Shown here in pieces: positions 55,840 through 64,000 of a DNA stretch of 64,000 nucleotides. The notes below the pieces were generated by a model. The model was given only the letters and a program-made list of their open reading frames with translations. It had not been told where the DNA came from and made no database searches. Source of the DNA: Amoebophrya sp. A120 (lineage: Eukaryota > Sar > Dinophyceae > Syndiniales > Amoebophryaceae); NCBI GenBank assembly GCA_905178155.1, contig CAJINV010000015.1:758955-822954 (forward strand), written 5' to 3'. Made by a program: the position numbers and the translations under genes. How positions within the stretch are numbered: the stretch's first letter is position 1; the number at the start of each line of letters is the position of its first letter.

Positions 55840-58535
55840 TCAACCCCCGCTCATGGCATCAGTTTCGCAAACTGCTGGCACGCCTGCAGCCACAGCAGCT
55901 GCGATTGCCGTTGCTCTTCGAAAGACGGATTGTCTATCGTATGGAAAACTTGATGGCTTTTTCCAATTTCGTGCCCTCGTACGAAATGAACAACATGAAC
56001 ATGCATACGCGACGAGTAAACGTGGCTTCTAGCTACAACGTCTCCTGGCGTCGAAAATACTGCTAGATGTAGGACATCATGCAAAACGACCCGCTGCCAT
56101 ACAACTACAACCGGACAAGAACACGAACAAATGGACAAAAAGCCGCTCAACAAGTCCAGCCACATACCGTCGTCACCCCAGAATTCCCTTTGGTGGTATT
56201 CCTCCAGCATCGAGCACTCCAGCGCTTTCTCCACCGAAATTTCGTCGTCGACCAACAGTTGCGCGAGAATGAACGATTTCAGATTCTGCACCGCCACTGT
56301 GAGGGCGGTCAGCTTCCAGTGTGACATGCACGTCGACTGCCTGACTGTTGTTGTGTTTTCAAGATAAACATCACCAACTGCAGCTGCATGATCGTCTTTC
56401 ACTACTTCTTCCTTTACACCGAGCAAAAGGCGGTCCCGCATTTGCAAAATCGCTTTCTCATTGACCGCAGTGCTCTCGTCCTCTGCCAGAATATTCAGTG
56501 TGTTCGCGAAGGGCTGGACGTGAACGCCGTATTTCTCGCAAAACTTCTTCCGCATCGGCGTCCACTGTTGTGCCATCTTTTCCGCGAGCTGCCGGTGGTT
56601 GGTGGTGCTGAAAGTTGTTGAAATGGAGGAGCTGGTGGAGCTCTCGTTGCTCGTCATCTGGGTCTGGTCCTCGGCAGAACTACAATCAGAAGTAGAATTT
56701 CCGCCTTCAGCGGAAATTGAGTCCGAAGTAGAAGTTGAATCATCATCCAGAGTGAACAAAATGGTGTCGGATTCGAGATACTTCAGGACGCGGTCCACCT
56801 CCTCTACGAAGGGTGATAATGTGCTGCTAGCACAAGAAGGACTGGAGGCAGCACCAGTTCTACTTGTTACCGCAGTACTAGAAGTTGCCGGCCACGTGGT
56901 ACTTTCGTTTTCGCTTGCAACGACTTGTTCTGTCACGTCGTGGTCGCTCAGTGGCGTTATCTGGTCGATGGCCGTGCACAAGAGCGTGTGAAAAGGCATG
57001 GTGTCGGGCTTGATGCGGACGGCCATCTTGTCGAGCTTTTTTTTCCTCGAGGACGTAGAGGACGCAGACCTGCTTTCAACATCGTCACCTCTTTCGCTTA
57101 CGCTTGGTGAGATACAACTACGAGCTTCCATCTTCATTCCTCGACCAGCATGAGGTAGAGGTTTATTTTGCTCCGCTTCTACTTTATGAGCTTTTTGCAG
57201 ATGATCCCCTTCTACTTTATTTATCCTGAGTAAAAACGTACCCACACCAGAGTCAAGATGGGGAATCGGCTAGACAAATCCACAAGTTTTGACCGTTTTG
57301 CATGACAAATTTGGATTCGTAGTGTAGTGCTGTTTGAGCTAGCTCAGCAGCGTCACAGATCTAGCATACCATGCTGATTGGAGCATGACAAATTGCAAAA
57401 CACGACTAGAGAATGCTTCTCATGGAGCTCCGCATGAGAAACATTTTCAGCATGCAGATTTGCATTACAACTCTGGTGTGGGTACGTTTTTACTCAGGAT
57501 ATTATTATCTTCCACTTTATCCTCCTGTTCCTCGATCTGGCTCAGCCACTCCCGCTGCTATCAAATGTAAAAATGTCTGGGTCTGGAAGATTGCGAGGTT
57601 TGTCATGCTTGTCTGGCATGACCAAAAAGTTTGTGATGCGTGTCCAAGAAGAGGTCCTTTTGCCTGTCATGCAAAAACGCAGTTTGTCATGCGAAAAACG
57701 CAACACAAAGAAGCGCAGATATTTCTCATGCTTGGCTGTGCATTACAGAGCATTCACTATTCCCAGCGCAGCATCACAAGTTTCCAGACCCAGACATTTT
57801 TACATTTGAAAGCTGCACCAGTTTCGCAAGCTCCAGGCTTGGAATCTCCAGGACTTTGTTGTTGGACGTTTTCAGCTCACGGTCCTCCAGGAAAATCTTG
57901 TACACCTTTTTGCTGGACGCAGAACTGGAAGCTGCCGCGGCCGCCGACCCGACTATCGTTACTTTTTCGTAAAACAACTTCCTCAGAATCCCACCTGTTC
58001 CACCCGCGCAGCTGTCGAGAGGACTGCTTGATGCCGAGGTCGTAGCTATTGTTCCTTTCAGCTGCTTCTCGGTCAGCTTCGGGGTAGGGACGCCAGAGGA
58101 AAACTTCGGGTGCTGGTGATGTCTCGGTTCTACTTGCGTCTGTTTGTCCAAATCGACACGTCGTTGACCAACATCGTGTCCTCGATCCGCATCGTCAGGC
58201 GGCGCAAACGCCGGTGGAAAGAGCGAAGGTGAGGAGGCGGGAGCAGCAGGCGTTGCTGATGAGGTGGAGAAGAGAGATTGTTCGCTCTCTTTGTTGTACC
58301 TACCATGAAGATGATCATGCCCGGTCGACGAGTTCTTTGTACTAGAAGTCGCGTTGTTCGCAGCTGTGAATGCCCGGACGGAGCAGAGTACGGTCTTCAC
58401 CCTGGTCGTTAAATCATGAACAGAACCTCCACGCGCGGCCGAAGTAGTTGTCGTGGTGCAAGAACGCACGAGGCGAGTTGGTCGTTCCCGCGACAAGTAA
58501 CGAAATGTTCTCGAGAAGTGAGTCATTTTTAGCAC
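55840..58535 (-). CDS. ATP12: Mitochondrial F1-ATPase assembly chaperone ATP12
   Basis: ATP12 (ATPAF2) binds the alpha subunit while the F1 part of ATP synthase is assembled in the matrix. Start ATG 58535; the first residues (MLKMTHFSRTFRYLSRERPT) look like a mitochondrial presequence. Family blocks appear in order: FYEKVTIVGS...VYKIFLEDRELKTSNNKVLE; IPSLELAKLVQREWLSQI; VRIKPDTMPFHTLLCTAIDQ; VLKYLESDTILFTLDDD; WKLTALTVAVQNLKSFILAQ; ISVEKALECSMLEEYHQREF followed by WG. About 640 residues, roughly twice the usual length, from Ser/Thr-rich insertions. Exons: 58535-57812, 57558-57502, 57221-56167, 55939-55840. All three introns are introners. The last junction is the least certain: it needs 3 nt rather than 5 removed, joining GDD to DRQSVFRRATAIAAAV. 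Confidence 0.82.
55940..56166. mobile_element. Diverged introner, family J-like (ATP12 intron 3)
   Basis: 227 bp; plus-strand left end TATGGAAAACTTGATGGC and right end with GCCGCTCAACAAGTCC...CACATA form an imperfect TIR. No duplication visible (TATCG/CCGTC). On the minus strand it starts at GGTATGTGG, so a GT donor is possible. Confidence 0.55.
57222..57501. mobile_element. Introner, family D (ATP12 intron 2)
   Basis: 280 bp, ends TATCCTGAGTAAAAACGTAC and GTACGTTTTTACTCAGGATA, TSD TTATT on both sides. Joins VEDNKVEGDHLQ. Confidence 0.93.
57559..57811. mobile_element. Introner, family A (ATP12 intron 1)
   Basis: 253 bp, left end TATCAAATGTAAAAATGTCT, right end ...ACATTTTTACATTTGAAA, TSD GCTGC on both sides. 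Joins ELAKLVQREWLSQ. Confidence 0.92.
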
Positions 58536-60130
58536 GAGGACTTCAAGTAGTACTTCTAGTAGTCCTGTTGTACTATGATGCGCTCGGGGTAGTTCTTGAA
58601 TCGGACCCTACATCCGATTTGTCATCGCAGATCAAAATAGATGAAAAGAACGATACCGATAAGTTCTGTCGTTCATCCAAGATCTCCAACTAGAAGTGGG
58701 TCTAGGTGTAGCAGCTACGACCGAGTTATGGATCTTGATCGTGAGAAGATCACCAGAAGCAAGCGCATAGTACCCAACAGGAGAACCACGGGAACCACGA
58801 AATAGCTGCAACCTCCTGTGCTCATTGAGATTGATAATGGCTGTCGCTTTGTTTTGTTGTTATTTTGTGGACGTAACTACAAGCGTAACCCTGTCATAAT
58901 TCCCGAACCCGAAGAACAACGGGAGCATTGCTGAACACCAAAACGCGAATTGAAGCGCGCTCACGTAACAAGTAGCACGCCACTTGTTCATCGTCATAAT
59001 CTTCCATTTCGTCGTGGTGCTGGTGGTGAGGATCCACTGGTATTCTTTGATGGAGCTCGACGCGTGTTTGAGACAGCATAGGCATGATTTCTTCTGTGAG
59101 GATTCTTGCAACGGGAAAGAAAAGAGAATCGCAACGGGGTGGTCGTGGTGGTGGTAACGGTGGATAGTGAGTCAGTGGAAGGAATTAAAAAGTAGCTGCA
59201 GTAAGCAGGTAGCGAAAACCTTCTACAAGAGGACAACCAACTGCTCGAGCGACTGCGAAGATGCTACTTCAACGATCCGACAAGCGAGGCGTTAAAGCAA
59301 AAAAATGAAAATTAACATCCATCGCGATCGCCCGTCAAATTTTGTATTTTTTTACATCAAAAAAGTAGCGCAACCACTCAAAATTCTTGCTAGTTTCAAA
59401 TTCGACAAAACCTACAAATGACAGAAAAAAAAGCACGGTAGTGAAAAGTGTATTCCATCTTGGGTAGAATCAGTCGGTGGGTAGGCAACTTGTCAACACA
59501 AGGCGAGGGATTAGGGCAAAAAAATGACGGGAAATAATAGCGTAGGAGCTCTTCTAGGTGGAAGGTAATACGCAATGGTGCCGCGATCACTGCAGCTGCA
59601 AAGCGTAAACTCTACTTTGCCGCCGTCGTGTTCTACTCCGCAGCACTTCTTCCACATCGTAAACAGGACGCAATGCATCTGCAACAAAAGAGAAAGGGAA
59701 TCTATTACCATATCAGCGTGGCATCAACAACGAAAAAATTGTATTAAATTATAATCACAGTTCGTGAAGATAAGGCTTGTATCTGCTTTGTGAATCTTTC
59801 TGAGCTGAGGAAAGGAAACCGAGCTCCTCCTTCTTAATTTTGTCAGCGGATGAAAAAAAGTTGTGACCTGCTAAATTAGGTCGTTGATTGAGCATGATAC
59901 AAGAGTAGGCCGGTTGAACGGTTCAATTGAATTCTATTCTTTTTCTTTATTCGAAGCAAGCGTGTTGAAAAAGCAATGGCAGTTAGTTCGGGTCCTTCGA
60001 CCAAAAGTTTCAAAAATTCAAATTAATATCGCAAGCACGATTGGCCAGTGCTCGCTGCGCAAGTACTTACAAGATAACGCCGAGTCGTTTGTTCCAGGAA
60101 CCTCTTAAAAAAAGAGGACGTTCTTCCCCC
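58536..60130. other. Stretch without a recognised gene between ATP12 and HAL
   Basis: Only short frames (for example 58860-59111 and 59511-59711, minus) with no family resemblance. No introners, RNA genes or tandem repeats seen. Confidence 0.45.
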
Positions 60131-63100
60131 CTACAGTTTCGATTTCAGCGCGAACGCGGCTCCCGGCTGGACCGTGGAAGTGGACCCAGCAGTTGTCCCC
60201 GGTTGCAGTTTGTCATGCGAGTGTTCCATAAACTGGCTCATCGGCTCGAGGTGAAACGTATGCATTCGCAAAAGTATCGTACTAGTATAAATTGCATCAC
60301 AAACTTTTTCAAGAAGAAAAATGCATTTTGTAATGCTGTTTTACCGTAGGAGGAAGATTTGTCATGTATGTTTGCAACGAGTAGGTACGAGTACGATACT
60401 TTTGCACAGGATAAAACGCCTCTGCATCGTCCAGCAGCACTGCGAACAGATCGCCAGAAAGGATGCTGTTGTAGATCAAATCGCACTCCGGCACGAGGTA
60501 CCGGTCGTTCTTCATTTCCGGAAACAATTTCGTGACGTAGTCAAACACCTTCTGCACGTTTTTCGGCAGGAACTGGTGTTGCTGATTGATTTTTCCTGGA
60601 ATCGACGATGACGTAACTACCGTGCTGTGGCTGTCCCCTTCCTTCTTCTTCAGAATGTACAGTGCCTGCGTGGCCGCCATGATTTCGATGGCCAGGCACC
60701 GCGCGACATTCTTGGTCACGGTCACCGCTTTCCGCGCCGACATGCCGCCCATGGAAACGTGGTCCTCCTTGTCACCACACGTCGACAAGGAATCGACAGA
60801 CGACGGGTGGCACAAAACCTTGTTCTCGGAAACCAGAGCGGCCGAAACGTTTTCCCAGGTCATGAACCCGGACGAGAGACCCGCGGACGTGGAGAGGATA
60901 TGAATTGCAAAACCAAAAGTATCGCACTCGTATAAATGCATTACAAATTTCCTCAGCATGAGAAATAAAATTTGTAATGCTGAATAACCTTAAGGAGAAG
61001 ATTTGCAATGCAGGATTGCAATACGAGTACGATACTTTTGCACAGGATAGAGGAAGGTGGGCAACATGTCGTAGTTTTTGTGCGGATTCAGCAACCGCAT
61101 CAGCCGGGAGTACGAAATCGACGCGAGTTCGTGCACGTAAATTGAGAGACAGTCCAGCGACTTGGCCGGGTATTCTGCGTGGAAGTTTCCGCCGGACAGC
61201 ATGCGCTTGGTGTCCCCGAAGATCAGCGGGTTGTCGGTCGCGGAATTGATTTCGATCTCGAATTCGTCCTTGCACCGCACCACCGCTTCCAGGACGCAGC
61301 CGTGCACCTGGGGCAAACAGCGGAGGGAATACGGGTCCTGGCAGTCGAATTTCCGACTTTGGATGGATCCCACGGGCACCAAGGCTCGCATGATTTCCGC
61401 AGAGGCAATCTGTCCCGGATGCGGGCGCACGTGGGCGACCTGGGCGTCGTAGGCTTCGGGATGCCCACCGAGCGCAACCAGCGTCATGGCTGCGGCAATG
61501 TGCGAGATGCGGATAAGATGGATCGCGTTCGCAACTGCTTCTGCGCCAACTCCGCAGATGAATTGGGTACCTGTAGTGAAATTTTATTCTGTTCTGAAAC
61601 GACACTTTTATGCAACAGCAAGTAGAAGAAGAAGTACACGGTGTCGATAGCACGACCACATGTTTCAAAGAATAAGAAATAAGAGGCGCTACATGAAATG
61701 AAATATTGTATCCGTGTATCAAAAGTGTATGCACTCCTTACCGTTAATCAACGCTAGCCCATCCTTTGCCTTCAACGTCGCCGGCGTCAATCCGAACTTC
61801 TCGAACAGGCCCCGATCGCAGGGCTTCAACTCGTACACCTGTTTCGTCGAGCTGCTCATGCCACTACCACCACCTACTCGGGAGCAGGACGACGTTGGCA
61901 CGAAGCACTGTCCCTCGCAGATCACGTTCAGCGCAATGTGCGCTAACGGGACCAAGTCCCCGCTAGCATATTGCAAGGAAAAGGCCCCCCCTCCTCATAT
62001 CGAAAACGTATCTTCTAAAAAGTTGTGATGCAGATTTGTGGCCACAAATCCTGTCTGTCTTGCTAGGAGGAAAATCCGGGCACTCTGCTACGCTATGCAG
62101 GCGATTTGTAATGCTGTAAAGACTCCAGGGCAGCAGGCTGCCATGCTAGGCGCCTACACCAAAAATCCCGTATCTAGGCTTGCGATCTGCGTGCAGTCCT
62201 CTACTGCAAGACAAATCTGATTTGTGTACGGAAATCCAGCATCACAGATTTCCTTTTCGATATGGGGAGGGGTGATTTTTTCTTTTGATATGGCACCGAC
62301 GGTTCCTTGCTCGCGGATGTAGGGGATCAGGCCCGAGTTGAAGAATTCCACCAGTTGCTTAAAAGTTTTCTCCGAAATTCCGCTGCAGCCTTTCAACAAG
62401 GTGTTAATCCGCAGCGCCATCACCCGCTTCGCGGTTTGGTGGTTTAACGGTTTTCCGACCCCGGTCGCGTGACTCCGGATCAGGTTGACTTGCAGCTCCT
62501 GCAGCTTCGCTTCCTCGATGCCCACGTTGGATAACCGTCCAAACCCCGTGTTGATCCCGTAGACCACCTTCTTCGAGTCCAGCTGCGTGTCAATCACCGC
62601 GCGCGACTGCAGCAGGCGGGCAAACGCGGACGTGCAGACCTTGATTTTGGTGTTCGGAAGACCTAGGAGCATCAGTTCGTGCAGTATCCAGGAAAAAGCA
62701 CCAATCCACATCCAATTTGTCATGCGAAACATGTACATGTATGAAGTCCTGTGTTTGTCATGCATGAAATCAATGGGGACGCTTGTTTTATCTTCCTGGA
62801 TAGGCAGCGTCAACGATTCCCCGTCCAGCTGGATTTCGATCTGCTTTGTGTTGTAGTTATTTTCCAGCAAACCACTGCTTGAACCAGACGAAGAGGCCGA
62901 CCCACCTGTCGTGCTTGTTGTAATGCTGACTCGCGAAGACGAGGACCCTGCGTTACTTTGTCCATTCTGGCCGTTGGCAATGATTTCGTGGTCTACGCTG
63001 ACGCTGGTGCGGTTGAACGGCAGATGACTGTCGTCGACCGAAGCCGTCGACGCCAATGCCGCAGCGAACGACGGTGACGGTGCGGTTCCTGCGCAAGTTG

Positions 63101-63161
63101 GGAAAAGCAGCTCCCGACAGCTGGTGGTCGTGGTTTTGCGCAGGGCGTTTGGCTCCACCAT
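60131..63161 (-). CDS. HAL: Histidine ammonia-lyase
   Basis: Enzyme that removes ammonia from L-histidine to give urocanate, using an MIO group formed from Ala-Ser-Gly. Start ATG 63161 (MVEPNALRKTTTTSCRELLF), stop TAG 60131; 697 residues in six exons. About 120 low-complexity residues precede the enzyme: KKVVYGINTGFGRLSNV with the catalytic Tyr, LQVNLIRSHATGVGKPL, GTVGASGDLVPLAHIAL (MIO triad ASG, HAL-like LAH rather than PAL-like LSY), ALINGTQF, QDPYSLRCLPQVHGC, SGGNFHAE, SSGFMTWENVSAAL and SLSTCGDKEDHVSMGG. Exons: 63161-62803, 62684-62291, 61968-61742, 61570-61050, 60898-60414, 60258-60131. Four introners and one GT-AG intron (61571-61741). Frame total 2114-20 = 3x698. Confidence 0.92.
60259..60413. 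mobile_element. Introner, family B (HAL intron 5)
   Basis: 155 bp, ends TATGCATTCGCAAAAGTATC and GATACTTTTGCACAGGATA, TSD AAACG on both sides. Joins DDAEAFHLEPMSQF. Confidence 0.92.
60899..61049. mobile_element. Introner, family B (HAL intron 4)
   Basis: 151 bp, ends TATGAATTGCAAAACCAAAA and GATACTTTTGCACAGGATA, TSD GAGGA on both sides. Confidence 0.92.
61969..62290. mobile_element. Introner, family F, inside the MIO codons (HAL intron 2)
   Basis: 322 bp, left end TATTGCAAGGAAAAGGCCCC, right end GGGTGATTTTTTCTTTTGATA. Flanks TAGCA/TGGCA, one mismatch. Removal rebuilds GTVGASGDLVP. Confidence 0.9.
62685..62802. mobile_element. Short introner, family I (HAL intron 1)
   Basis: 118 bp, ends TATCCAGGAAAAAGCACC and GCTTGTTTTATCTTCCTGGATA. 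Flanks TGCAG/GGCAG, one mismatch. Element plus 5 nt is 123 nt and open in the host frame; removal gives GESLTLHELMLLGLP, closer to the family. Confidence 0.85.
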
Positions 63162-63612
63162 TATTTCTTTTTTGCTTGAAAACGTGTAATGCCGTCAAAA
63201 GTTGTAACTCAGATCCTGTGGTCTCAAGAACCTCTACTGAAGGATCGCGATTTTCAAAAAGGGAAAAATAAAAAAAAAGAATAGTTTTGTGATAGATGTA
63301 GCAGGACCTACTGTGTCGATTTATGGGACTACCACCACGTCGACCATGTAAGCTGTTCTCGAGTGCAGCTGGGGTCGCAGTATCCTTTGAGGTACAGCAG
63401 AAATGTTATCTGTAGCAAGAGTAGAAGTTCAAGGAAGAACCGTAATTTGTTCATCAGCGATGAATCTTCTACTTAAAGTACGAAACTATAACTAGTATTC
63501 TATACGGGATCGACTTAATCGATACTGGAGTAGTAAAAGTCAACTGAGATGACTCATCAAAGTTGCTGACAATGAAAGAATGGTATCTCACCCAAAATTT
63601 TTTTCTTTATTT
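63162..63612. other. Upstream flank of HAL
   Basis: AT-rich, no recognised gene, introner or RNA. Presumably contains the HAL promoter; no motif can be assigned. Confidence 0.45.
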
Positions 63613-64000
63613 ACAGTCGCCGCGCATAAAATATTTGATTTTTTCTAGTGTCGGTAGAAAAAATCAAAAATATGTAGAGAAAATCATAACGAGAAGAAAA
63701 GAGAAAAAAGAAGAGAAAGGATACAAAGAGAAAATCAAACGAGAAAACACAAAGACGACGATTTTTCTCACAAGAAGCACACGCCTCGTTTTGATTTTTT
63801 CTACAGCTGTAGAAAAAATCAAAACGAGGCGCGTGCTTCTTGTGAGAAAAATCGTCGTCTTTGTGTTTTCTCGTTTGATTTTCTCTTTGTATCCTTTCTC
63901 TTCTTTTTTCTCTTTTCTTCTCGTTATGATTTTCTCTACATATTTTTGATTTTTTCTACCGACACTAGAAAAAATCAAATATTTTATGCGAGGCGACTGT
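63613..64000. repeat. Near-perfect palindrome of at least 388 bp at the right edge
   Basis: Two 194-nt arms meet without a spacer at CTACAG|CTGTAG (63806/63807). Comparing the arms I see two mismatches: GCCGCGC against GCCTCGC near the outer ends, and CACACGCC against CACGCGCC near the centre. Arms are AT-rich with smaller inverted pairs such as TTGATTTTTTCTA...TAGAAAAAATCAA. It may continue beyond the window, since the outer arm stops exactly at 64000. Confidence 0.9.

Noticed and set aside
5370-57811. Recurring peptides ending in [16 protein letters not shown] or YKFPVHVQNASQ in many frames
   Set aside because: They are translations of family A and family G introner TIRs, running on from real exons or lying wholly in elements; not conserved protein motifs.
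63563-63978. Two identical 104-128 codon frames on opposite strands
   Set aside because: They are a consequence of the palindrome; the peptide is simple Lys/Glu/Phe-rich translation of AT-rich repeats.
1-64000. tRNA, rRNA or snRNA genes
   Set aside because: I looked for cloverleaf-like and conserved RNA motifs by eye and found none I could support; a covariance search would be needed to exclude them.

Overview
The window looks like a compact nuclear genome of an alveolate, most likely a syndinean dinoflagellate of the Amoebophrya type. This is an inference from gene content, from the dense intron-like transposons (I recall Amoebophrya genomes being reported with invasive, non-canonical introns) and from gene order; no rRNA or species marker is present. 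All recognised genes lie on the minus strand as one co-oriented array, which is common in dinoflagellates. From right to left: histidine ammonia-lyase (60131-63161), mitochondrial ATP12 assembly chaperone (55840-58535), Rab1 GTPase (52583-54751), a small one-helix protein (50222-50776), a cytochrome b5-domain protein (45055-49754), a 4,636-residue zinc-knuckle protein of unknown role (26605-42981), an MgtE/SLC41-type transporter with a His-rich tail (20662-23871), a KIF6-type kinesin-9 (13821-19949), the elongation factor SPT5 (2187-12447), and an exon of an unidentified gene running off the left edge (1-361).

The main feature is how these genes are interrupted. I find 60 introner elements, 59 of them inside the eight multi-exon genes, against only 16 ordinary GT-AG introns. 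Each begins with TA, ends with TA, and has terminal inverted repeats (TIRs). By my count 42 are flanked by a perfect 5-bp target-site duplication (TSD), 13 by one with a single mismatch, and 5 by none that I can see. Removing the element plus 5 nt restores the reading frame. In seven of the eight genes the exon total, less 5 nt per introner, is an exact multiple of three; ATP12 misses at one junction. The boundaries do not offer GT-AG, so these must be non-canonical introns if the genes work.

The elements fall into about eleven groups by TIR, named A to K here. A: GTCTGGGTCTGG. B: TGCAAAAGTATCG. C: AAGCCTCAGGTTGGAAATCC, related to E. D: CCTGAGTAAAAACG. E: GGATGTGTCAGAGTTG. F: CGAAAGGAAAAACTCCCC. 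G: CCACAGGAAATTTCCC. H: GTTCTCAACTGTTACA. I: short hairpin-like elements of 109-139 bp. J: diverged elements of Rab1 and ATP12. K: one 1,620-bp element. In the exon lists, coordinates run from element edge to element edge, so one copy of the 5-nt duplication must be dropped at each introner.

Other structures: two introners carry a nested GC-rich repeat of 0.8-0.9 kb in opposite orientations, one carries a 616-nt insert with 20-bp direct repeats, and the right edge of the window is a near-perfect palindrome of at least 388 bp. Intergenic stretches of 0.5-2.7 kb contain no recognised gene and, with one exception, no introner.
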